NCBI GenBank assembly: GCA_049653045.1
Contig: JBASFN010000190.1
Span: 1-6,448, forward strand
Source: UBA7657 sp049653045
Lineage (GTDB): Bacteria > Pseudomonadota > Alphaproteobacteria > Micavibrionales > Micavibrionaceae
Direction of reading: 5' to 3'
DNA: 6,448 nucleotides
Positions 1 to 5,798 of this stretch are shown piece by piece. Position numbers and translations under genes: made by a program. The notes beneath the pieces were generated by a model. It saw nothing but the letters and a program-made list of their open reading frames with translations, searched no databases and had not been told where the DNA came from. The number at the start of each line of letters is the position of its first letter. Position 1 is the first letter of the stretch.

Positions 1-1875
1 GATATGGTCAACGGCGTCAGCAAACTGACCCGCATTGAAAGCCAGACCGTCGAGGGCAAGCAGGCCGAAAATTTCAGGAAGCTTTTGCTGGCCATGTCCG
101 AGGATATTCGCGTTCTCTTGGTCAAACTCGCTGATCGCCTCCACAACATGCGAACAATCGAGGCATTCAATAATCCAGAAAAACGCCGCCGCATCGCATT
201 GGAGACGCTGGAAATTTATGCCCCATTGGCCGAGCGTATCGGCGTTCACAATATGAAAGAGGAACTCGAAGACCTCGCCTTTGGTGTCATCAGTCCCGAA
301 GCACGCGGCAGCATCGCCAATCGCCTTGCTTTCCTCCGGCAGGAGGGAACAGACGTTGCGCAAAAGATTATGGCTGAACTCAAAGACCTGCTGAAAAAAT
401 CGGGCATCAAGGCGGAAATCAACGGGCGAGAAAAAACAAAATATTCCATCTGGAAAAAAATGCAGCGTAAAAACGTGGCGTTTGAGCAACTGTCCGACAT
501 CATGGCATTTCGCGTGGTGCTGGAGAAAGTCGAAGATTGTTATATGGCTCTCGGCCTCATCCACAGCGCGTACCCCAGCGTTCCGGGGCGTTTTAAAGAC
601 TACATCTCAACCCCGAAACCCAATGGCTACCGCTCGATTCACACAACGGTCATGGGGCCATCAAAACACCGGATTGAAATCCAGATCCGCACACAGGAAA
701 TGAATTTCGAGGCCGATATGGGCGTGGCCGCACACTGGTCGTATAAGGCGGGCGGCAAGCCCGACGCGAAAGACATGCGTAAATATCGCTGGCTGCGCGA
801 ACTCCTTGAAATTCTCGAACAGGAGCAAAAGCCCGAAGATTTCTGGGAAAACACCAAACTCGAATTATTTCAGGATCAGGTCTATGTGTTTTCGCCAAAG
901 GGCGATTTGATCGAATTGCCAACCGGCGCGACGCCGATTGATTTCGCCTATGCCATTCACTCTGACATCGGCGACAAATGCGTCGGCGCAAAAATAAATA
1001 GCCGTATCGCGCCCCTGAACAGCCGCCTCAACAACGGCGATCAGGTAGAAATTATCACATCGAAAACGCAAAACCCGTCGCCAACATGGGAGCGTTTCGT
1101 GGTCACGGGCAAGGCGCGCTCGCACATCCGCAAATTCATCCGCGACCAGCAGCGCGGCGAATATGTAACGCTCGGACGCGCCATGCTCCAGAAAATCTTC
1201 CGTCAGGAAGATTACGAATTCACCGAAAAGGCTGTCTCGGGGATCACTGATAAATTCAAGGCGGAAAACAGCGAAGACATTTACGCCAAGATCGGCGCAG
1301 GGATGTTGGTTGCGCGTGAGGTGTTCAAGGCGATTTTCCCCGCTCATAAGACAGAAATGGTCAAGCGTCCATCCGCCGACATGGATCAGGCCACCATGCG
1401 TGGACAAAAAGACAAAGACGCGCCCATGCCGATCAAGGGTCTTATCCCCGGCATGGCCATGCATTTTGCGCGCTGCTGCCATCCGCTCCCCGGCGACCGC
1501 ATCGTGGGGATTGTCACAACGGGCAAGGGCATTACCATCCATACGATTGACTGTGAAACGCTGGAAAGCTTCGCCGATACGCCGGAACGCTGGCTCGATG
1601 TGTCATGGGGCGAGGGAAAAAACTCACCCGAGGCGCATGTGGGGCGGTTGAAGGTTACGTTCCAGAACGTACCCGGATCGCTCGCCACGTTCTCGACGGT
1701 CATTGCCAAGAATGGCGGCAATATTTTAAATCTGCGCGTCACGGGTCGCTCGGTCGATTTCTGGGACTTGGTCGTGGATATTTACGTGAACGACAACAAA
1801 CATCTGAATAATATCGTCGCCGCCCTCCGCGCCACGCCGATTATTACGGCGGTGGAAAGGGCGAGGGGGCGTTAG
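1..1875 (+). CDS. rsh: RelA/SpoT-family bifunctional (p)ppGpp synthetase/hydrolase, 5' end cut off by the window
   Basis: Makes and degrades the alarmone (p)ppGpp in the cytoplasm (stringent response). The frame is open from base 1. The ATG at base 4 is internal: its residues MVNGVSKL match the conserved 'DGVTKL' stretch of the HD hydrolase domain. Counting from that Met, I see the end of the HD domain (KLADRLHNMRT, 41-51), the synthetase domain (about 140-260) with SDIMAFRVV (164-172), RFKDYI (196-201), PNGYRSIHTT (206-215) and IEIQIRT (224-230), a TGS domain (about 291-352), a helical linker, a conserved-cysteine/zinc-finger-like domain (ARCCHPLPGDRI, 489-500, plus C517), and a C-terminal ACT domain (about 547-620). 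RFKD rather than an acidic EXDD-type motif is the signature of bifunctional Rel/SpoT enzymes. Compared with family lengths of 700-750, roughly 100-115 residues are missing, including the hydrolase HDxxED motif, so hydrolase activity is inferred. Other names are rel, relA and spoT. The 3' end overlaps the stop of the opposing acyl-CoA ligase gene. Confidence 0.96.
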   Translation, partial: DMVNGVSKLTRIESQTVEGKQAENFRKLLLAMSEDIRVLLVKLADRLHNMRTIEAFNNPEKRRRIALETLEIYAPLAERIGVHNMKEELEDLAFGVISPEARGSIANRLAFLRQEGTDVAQKIMAELKDLLKKSGIKAEINGREKTKYSIWKKMQRKNVAFEQLSDIMAFRVVLEKVEDCYMALGLIHSAYPSVPGRFKDYISTPKPNGYRSIHTTVMGPSKHRIEIQIRTQEMNFEADMGVAAHWSYKAGGKPDAKDMRKYRWLRELLEILEQEQKPEDFWENTKLELFQDQVYVFSPKGDLIELPTGATPIDFAYAIHSDIGDKCVGAKINSRIAPLNSRLNNGDQVEIITSKTQNPSPTWERFVVTGKARSHIRKFIRDQQRGEYVTLGRAMLQKIFRQEDYEFTEKAVSGITDKFKAENSEDIYAKIGAGMLVAREVFKAIFPAHKTEMVKRPSADMDQATMRGQKDKDAPMPIKGLIPGMAMHFARCCHPLPGDRIVGIVTTGKGITIHTIDCETLESFADTPERWLDVSWGEGKNSPEAHVGRLKVTFQNVPGSLATFSTVIAKNGGNILNLRVTGRSVDFWDLVVDIYVNDNKHLNNIVAALRATPIITAVERARGR

Positions 1876-3554
1876 GACTTGCCGGATTTCTCCTCCGCCA
1901 CCACATCCTTCCGCGACAATTTCCCGATCATCGTTTTCGGTAAAGGCTTATCGCGGAATTCAACCAGTTTGGGAATTTCCATTTTTGAAATTTTATCGGC
2001 AAGGAACAACCGTAAATCCTCCTCGGTCAGCACCATCCCCGAACGCGGCTTGATCCACGCTTTGACGATTTCGCCCCTCTGCGGGTCGGGCAGGCCGGCA
2101 ACGATACATTCCTCCACCGCCGGATGCTGGTAAATCGCCTCCTCGATATTGCGCGGATAGACGTTATAGCCGTTGGTGATAATCATATCCTTGATCCGGT
2201 CAACGATATAAAAATACCCTTTCGCGTCCATGATCGCCACGTCGCCCGTATAAAGCCGCCCGTCCCTTAACACATCCGCCGTTTCTTTGGGCTTATTGTA
2301 ATAGCCTTTCATCACCTGCGGCCCGCGTATGCACAGCTCGCCGCGCTCCCCGGTTTTAATCAAGCTTGTCTTGTCGGCGGGATCAATGATTTCAACAATC
2401 GTCCCCGGCACAGGCATTCCAATCGACCCGGCCTTATTTTCCCCCTGCACAGGATTAACGCAAACGACAGGGGAGGATTCGCTTAAGCCATACCCCTCAA
2501 CGACAACACACCCGGTTATGCGCTCAAACGTCTTTTTGACCTCAACCGGCAAGGGCGCACCGCCCGAGATACAATATTTAAGCGACGTAATATCGTATTT
2601 TTTCAAATTCGGATGATTGTTAATCGCGCTGTAGATCGCGGGAACGGCGGGAAAAAGCGTCGCCTTTTTCCGTGCAATGGTCTTCAACGCTTCCTCGATG
2701 TCAAAGCGCGGCAGGGCGATAATCTCCAGCCCCGCTATGACGCTGAAATTCATCACCGCCGTCATCGCAAAAACATGAAAAAACGGCAAAATACCGAGCA
2801 TCTTGTCCACGCCATGTTGGACATTCGGAAACCACGCAATGCTTTGTAGGGTATTGGCATAGATATTCCGGTGGGTCAGCATCGCGCCCTTAGGCGTTCC
2901 GGTCGTCCCGCCGGTATATTGCAAAACGGCAATATCGTTGTCCGGGTCGATGGCCGGAATTTTGACCGACCCGGCATTTTGCACAAGCGCATGAAACCAG
3001 TAAATTTTCGGCGAAGCGGCAACACGGGCACTATCGCGTTTTTTAAAGACCGGAAATAAAATATTTTTCGGGAAAGGCAGGATGTCGGTAAAGCGGCAGA
3101 TAATCAATTTTTGCAATCGAGTCTCGTGCAGCATTTTCTCCATCTTTTTATAGAGAAGCGTAAGATCGAGCGTAATCATAATATCCGTTTCACTGTCGGC
3201 GATCTGGTGCGCGATTTCTTTTTCTGCATAAAGCGGGTTGAAATTGACGACTGTCGCGCCGCATTTCAAAATCCCGTAATACGCGATCAGGAAATAAGGA
3301 CAATTCGGTAGGAAAATCCCTACTTTCATGCCTTTTTTAACACCGAGGCTTTGCAATCCCGCCGCGAATTTATCAACAAGCGCGGCAATTTCGTTCCACG
3401 AATATTTTTTCCCAAGAAAATCAAAAGCGGGTCGCGCTCCGTGAATCTTGACAGCGTCATCCATCATGGAAAAAACGGGTGCAGACGGAAAATCAATCTG
3501 AGCTTTCACATCGCTATCGTAATGGGCAATCCAGGGAAAATTTTGTGAAGTCAT
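1872..3554 (-). CDS. fadD: Long-chain fatty acid--CoA ligase (AMP-forming, FadD type)
   Basis: Activates fatty acids to acyl-CoA through an acyl-adenylate, feeding beta-oxidation or lipid synthesis; expected in the cytosol or at the inner membrane. The 560-residue length is normal for FadD. Motifs of the adenylate-forming (ANL) superfamily appear in order: P-loop YTGGTTGTPKGA (213-224), substrate-pocket region LPFFHVFAM (256-264), SGGAPLP (330-336), EGYGLSESSP (353-362), YTGD (435-438), hinge region DRIKDMIITNGYNVYP (452-467), and the C-terminal catalytic lysine in MIGKLSRK (K545). The ATG at 3554 is preceded by only a weak GGA ribosome binding site eight bases upstream. No partner gene of beta-oxidation is adjacent, so the exact chain-length preference cannot be read from context; a medium-chain or dicarboxylate ligase of the same family is possible. 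The gene is divergent from the cold-shock gene and convergent with rsh. Confidence 0.93.
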   Translation of the reverse strand: MTSQNFPWIAHYDSDVKAQIDFPSAPVFSMMDDAVKIHGARPAFDFLGKKYSWNEIAALVDKFAAGLQSLGVKKGMKVGIFLPNCPYFLIAYYGILKCGATVVNFNPLYAEKEIAHQIADSETDIMITLDLTLLYKKMEKMLHETRLQKLIICRFTDILPFPKNILFPVFKKRDSARVAASPKIYWFHALVQNAGSVKIPAIDPDNDIAVLQYTGGTTGTPKGAMLTHRNIYANTLQSIAWFPNVQHGVDKMLGILPFFHVFAMTAVMNFSVIAGLEIIALPRFDIEEALKTIARKKATLFPAVPAIYSAINNHPNLKKYDITSLKYCISGGAPLPVEVKKTFERITGCVVVEGYGLSESSPVVCVNPVQGENKAGSIGMPVPGTIVEIIDPADKTSLIKTGERGELCIRGPQVMKGYYNKPKETADVLRDGRLYTGDVAIMDAKGYFYIVDRIKDMIITNGYNVYPRNIEEAIYQHPAVEECIVAGLPDPQRGEIVKAWIKPRSGMVLTEEDLRLFLADKISKMEIPKLVEFRDKPLPKTMIGKLSRKDVVAEEKSGKS

Positions 3555-3561
3555 AAATTTT

Positions 3562-3609
3562 ATCCAGAAAAATATCTAAAAAACCATCATAGATGGAATT
3601 AGTCTGGAT
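3562..3609. repeat. Nested inverted repeats in the fadD/cold-shock intergenic region
   Basis: ATCCAGA (3562-3568) and TCTGGAT (3603-3609) form a perfect 7-base inverted repeat. Inside it, CCATC (3584-3588) and GATGG (3592-3596) form a second short repeat with a 3-base loop. The structure starts 7 bases upstream of the fadD start codon, so it would lie in the fadD leader or promoter. No T-run follows the inner stem in the leftward direction as a terminator would need, so an operator or a leader hairpin is more likely than a terminator. Chance occurrence is possible. Confidence 0.3.
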
Positions 3610-3683
3610 TCGGAACAAAAATTGATGCAATATAGTGATTAGGACAATTTTATTGCGACATGTTATTTATATTTCCTGAGTCC

Positions 3684-3689
3684 AGAGGA
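3684..3689 (+). promoter_or_regulatory. Shine-Dalgarno site fixing a TTG start
   Basis: AGAGGA lies seven bases before the TTG at 3697. An in-frame TGA at 3691-3693 excludes any upstream start, and the next in-frame ATG falls inside the first cold-shock domain. TTG at 3697 is therefore the only start that gives a complete protein. Confidence 0.8.
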
Positions 3690-3696
3690 TTGAACT

Positions 3697-4206
3697 TTGT
3701 CTAACGTCGATAACGCTTCTCTTCCTGAGGAGCAGTCAGAACCGATAAAATTATGTTTGAAGTGGTTCAATGGAACTAAGGGCTTCGGCTTTGTCGTGCC
3801 TGAAGATCAGAGCTTTGACGCCTTCATTCATATCACAACCCTGCAACAGGCCGGGCTAAACAGCGTGGGTGAGGGCGCGGTGATGATATGCCGCATCTTC
3901 GACGGCCCCAAAGGCAAGCAGGTTAAGGAAATTCTTGAGGTCATTCACCCCGGCGATGTCAATCTAATGCCGCAGGGCGAAGGTGAAGACGGAACCATAT
4001 CCATGGGCGGTCTGGTCAAATGGTATAAACCTGAAAAGGGCTTTGGTTTTATCATCCCCGATGACGGCATGAAAGATGTGTTTATCCATAAAACACTTTT
4101 GGATAAACTTGAAATCCCGGAACTTGAGGCCGGTCAGCGCGTCCGCGTAACCCTTAAAATCGTCGAAAAGGGCCGCGAGGCCATCGACCTCAAGATCATC
4201 CGTTAA
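3697..4206 (+). CDS. Tandem cold-shock-domain protein (two CSDs)
   Basis: A predicted single-stranded RNA/DNA-binding protein of 169 residues with two OB-fold cold-shock domains in one chain. CSD1 spans about 17-83 with LKWFNGTKGFGFVVP (21-35, RNP1) and DAFIHI (41-46, RNP2). CSD2 spans about 104-169 with GLVKWYKPEKGFGFIIP (105-121, RNP1) and DVFIH (127-131, RNP2). A short acidic, polar linker joins them (about 84-103). Double-CSD proteins are typical of alphaproteobacteria; Caulobacter CspC and CspD are examples and are tied to stationary phase rather than cold, so the cold-shock label should not be taken as proof of cold induction. Translation starts at TTG behind a good ribosome binding site. 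The gene stands alone on its strand, ends in a hairpin terminator shared with gcrA, and has a GANTC site in its immediate leader. Confidence 0.93.
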   Translation: MSNVDNASLPEEQSEPIKLCLKWFNGTKGFGFVVPEDQSFDAFIHITTLQQAGLNSVGEGAVMICRIFDGPKGKQVKEILEVIHPGDVNLMPQGEGEDGTISMGGLVKWYKPEKGFGFIIPDDGMKDVFIHKTLLDKLEIPELEAGQRVRVTLKIVEKGREAIDLKIIR

Positions 4207-4232
4207 ATTATTATAGAAAAACTGCAGAAAAA

Positions 4233-4257
4233 GGCGGTTTATTTCTTTTTAACCGCC
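4233..4257. terminator. Bidirectional hairpin terminator between the cold-shock gene and gcrA
   Basis: GGCGGTT (4233-4239) pairs with AACCGCC (4251-4257) around an 11-base T-rich loop. Rightward, the stem is followed by ATTTTGCTTT, serving the cold-shock gene that ends at 4206. Leftward, it is followed by five Ts (complement of 4228-4232), serving gcrA. One arm and the loop encode the last residues of GcrA (AVKKK and stop), so the terminator overlaps the gcrA coding end by 19 bases. Confidence 0.75.
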
Positions 4258-4736
4258 ATTTTGCTTTCTAGCATCTCGTCATCGACATCGACGGCCTTTG
4301 GCTGGCTCTCGAAATCTTCCGCCTGTAGGGTACGGCTACGTCCGGCGGCCTGATAGGCGGCGCGGGCGTGGGACTCGCAGTAAGGAAATCCGGAAAGGCA
4401 TCCATCGCCGCAAAAGCTGAATTTCTCATCGCGGGGGTCGCCGAGGGGCCAACGGCACATCGTGTTGCCAAGCTCCAGCATCGAAACGCCAACGCGGTGA
4501 TTATCTTGCTCCAGCGAATATTTAATGCGCTTCTCCGGTGCGGGTTTTGCAACGGGCGCAACGGGTTTCTTGTTTTGTTGAATGGGCGAAACGCGATTGG
4601 ATAACTTCAGGCGGTGCGCCTTGCCGATAACGGCGTTTCGTGTAACGCCTCCAAGAACTCCAGCGATTTCAGCCGCTGTTTTTCCTTCTCCCCAAAGCCT
4701 TTTAAGCATGGCCACGCGCTCGTCAGTCCAATTCAT
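4239..4736 (-). CDS. gcrA: GcrA cell-cycle regulator
   Basis: A sigma70-associated transcription factor that, in Caulobacter, acts at promoters carrying CcrM-methylated GANTC and drives S-phase and division genes. The 165-residue length is close to Caulobacter GcrA (about 173). The N-terminal helix-turn-helix covers about 1-48 (MNWTDERVAMLKRLW, then GGVTRNAVIGKAHRL at 29-43). A basic, Pro/Ala-rich linker follows (about 50-72). The conserved C-terminal sigma-interacting region carries NTMCRWPLGDP (91-101), FSFCG (106-110) and FPYCESHARAAY (117-128). Conserved Cys/His residues are C94, C109, C113, C120 and H123. The start ATG at 4736 has a GGGAGA ribosome binding site eight bases upstream. The gene lies downstream of era on the same strand after 159 bases, enough for its own promoter; a DnaA box lies in that gap. 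The last codons form part of the shared terminator. Confidence 0.96.
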   Translation of the reverse strand: MNWTDERVAMLKRLWGEGKTAAEIAGVLGGVTRNAVIGKAHRLKLSNRVSPIQQNKKPVAPVAKPAPEKRIKYSLEQDNHRVGVSMLELGNTMCRWPLGDPRDEKFSFCGDGCLSGFPYCESHARAAYQAAGRSRTLQAEDFESQPKAVDVDDEMLESKMAVKKK

Positions 4737-4812
4737 GCGATTAATCTCCCACTTCGCTTTTCATTCAAGCCTAAAGGCCAGAAGTTACGATATATTTTTT
4801 GCAGATTTTTTT

Positions 4813-4841
4813 ACCCTATCAGGACAAAACGCTTCCGACAA
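4813..4841 (-). promoter_or_regulatory. Candidate gcrA promoter
   Basis: Reading leftward, TTGTCG (complement of 4836-4841) and TAGGGT (complement of 4813-4818) are separated by 17 bases. The -35 fits alphaproteobacterial TTGACG-like elements well; the -10 is poor. If used, transcription would start near 4806 and the DnaA box would be centred near -64. Other A/T-rich positions in the gap could equally serve as the -10. Confidence 0.25.
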
Positions 4842-4865
4842 GAATATGATTTTTGACGCAGTTTT

Positions 4866-4874
4866 TTATCCACA
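4866..4874 (+). promoter_or_regulatory. Perfect DnaA box upstream of gcrA
   Basis: TTATCCACA is an exact match to the high-affinity DnaA box. It sits in the era-gcrA gap, 129 bases before the gcrA start codon and 21 bases past the era stop. DnaA is known to activate gcrA transcription directly in Caulobacter, so a role in gcrA control is plausible. I saw no second exact box in the window, so this is not an origin-type cluster. Confidence 0.65.
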
Positions 4875-4895
4875 ATACGCAGGATTTTTTAATGG

Positions 4896-5798
4896 TCAGG
4901 CGGGCGTTTCTAATCCCATAAGCCTCAGATATTCCTCGCGCTCCGGCCAGTCTTCTCTAACCTTCACAAATAATTTTAAGTGAACGCGGCAACCCATAAG
5001 GGTTTCCATTTCACGTCGCGCTTGTTGGCCGATCATCTTGATTTGGCTGCCGCCCTTGCCGAGAACAATCGCTTTCTGTCCTTCGCGCCGCACATAAACA
5101 AGCTGGTTGATTTTCACGCTGCCGTCATTGAAATCTTCCCAGCTTTCCGTTTCGACAAAAACGGCATAGGGAAGTTCTTCGTGCAGGTTATCGAAGATTT
5201 TTTCGCGTGTAATTTCCGACGCCATCAGGCGCATCGGCATGTCGGTTGTCTGTTCGGGATCAAACAGCCACGGACCCTGCGGCAATCGCTCGGCAACATC
5301 TTTAAGGACATCCGATATGCCGTCTTTTTTTAAGGCCGAAATCATAAAGGTGGCCGCATAGGAAAATTTTTCATTCAGGATTTTAACCATATCGAAAAGA
5401 TCCGGTTTATTCACCTGATCGGTCTTGTTCATCACAAGAAGGCACGGTTTTTGTGCGGGCAGCTTTTCGATGATCTCATCATTGCGGGTAACGGAACTTT
5501 TATCGGAAGCATCGACAAGATGGATAATGACATCCGCATCGTCGAGAGCTGACCACGCCGCTTGCACCATGGCGCGCTCCATCGTTTTCTTGGGTGTAAA
5601 AATCCCCGGCGTATCAACCAGAACGATTTGGGTGTCGCCCTGCATGACAATTCCCAGAACACGGCTGCGGGTTGTTTGTGTCTTGCGGGAGACGATGGAA
5701 ACCTTTTCGCCGACTAGCCCGTTGACCAGTGTTGATTTCCCGGCATTCGGTAGGCCAATGATACAGGCAAATCCACAGGCGGTTTTTTCCGAAGTCAT
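4896..5798 (-). CDS. era: GTPase Era
   Basis: A GTPase that binds the 3' end of 16S rRNA and assists 30S subunit maturation, linking ribosome assembly to the cell cycle; cytoplasmic and partly membrane-associated in studied species. Its 300 residues match the family. GTPase motifs are all present: G1 GLPNAGKS (15-22), G2 within TQTTRSR (40-46), G3 DTPG (62-65), G4 NKTD (124-127), G5 SALKKDG (154-160). The C-terminal KH RNA-binding domain (about 200-285) has the GKGG loop (247-250) and KMIGQQARREME (254-265). The ATG overlaps the rnc stop as ATGA, so the pair is translationally coupled. No clear terminator follows the stop, and some read-through into gcrA is possible. In many alphaproteobacteria recO follows era; here gcrA does. 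Confidence 0.97.
   Translation of the reverse strand: MTSEKTACGFACIIGLPNAGKSTLVNGLVGEKVSIVSRKTQTTRSRVLGIVMQGDTQIVLVDTPGIFTPKKTMERAMVQAAWSALDDADVIIHLVDASDKSSVTRNDEIIEKLPAQKPCLLVMNKTDQVNKPDLFDMVKILNEKFSYAATFMISALKKDGISDVLKDVAERLPQGPWLFDPEQTTDMPMRLMASEITREKIFDNLHEELPYAVFVETESWEDFNDGSVKINQLVYVRREGQKAIVLGKGGSQIKMIGQQARREMETLMGCRVHLKLFVKVREDWPEREEYLRLMGLETPA
5795..5798 (-). promoter_or_regulatory. rnc-era ATGA stop/start overlap
   Basis: The complement of 5795-5798 reads ATGA: the era start ATG and the rnc stop TGA share two bases. This arrangement typically couples translation, so Era synthesis would depend on ribosomes finishing rnc. The rnc-era order is conserved in many proteobacteria. Confidence 0.85.

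Larger units (their letters stand above)
3555..3696. promoter_or_regulatory. Divergent promoter region with two GANTC (CcrM-type) methylation sites
   Basis: This 142-base A/T-rich gap must hold the promoters of both fadD (leftward) and the cold-shock gene (rightward). It contains GATTC at 3607-3611 and GAGTC at 3678-3682, two of only eight GANTC sites I find in the window. In alphaproteobacteria GANTC is methylated by CcrM and read by GcrA, which is encoded 0.5 kb away. Possible -10 elements for the cold-shock gene are TATAGT (3631-3636) and TATATT (3668-3673); neither has a convincing -35, so I do not choose a start site. The motifs are directly visible; their regulatory use is inference. 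Confidence 0.5.

Noticed and set aside
4..6. ATG at base 4 as the start of the Rel/SpoT gene
   Set aside because: The frame is open upstream to base 1, and the residues after the ATG are a conserved internal stretch of the HD domain.
865..1542. 225-residue open frame on the minus strand inside rsh
   Set aside because: It lies antisense to strongly conserved TGS and zinc-finger-like coding sequence, has no recognisable domain and no sign of independent coding.
1847..2122. 10-base inverted repeat CGGCGGTGGA (1847-1856) and TCCACCGCCG (2113-2122)
   Set aside because: The arms are 256 bases apart and lie in two different coding sequences; no flanking structure suggests a mobile element or terminator.
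4082..4090. TTATCCATA, and TTATCCAGA at 3560-3568, as extra DnaA boxes
   Set aside because: Each has a mismatch in the core CACA; one is inside the cold-shock CDS. Near matches of this type are expected by chance, and with only one perfect box there is no origin-like cluster.
4737..4895. CtrA sites (TTAA-N7-TTAA) or GANTC in the gcrA promoter region
   Set aside because: The TTAA tetramers present have no partner at the right spacing, and no GANTC occurs in this gap.
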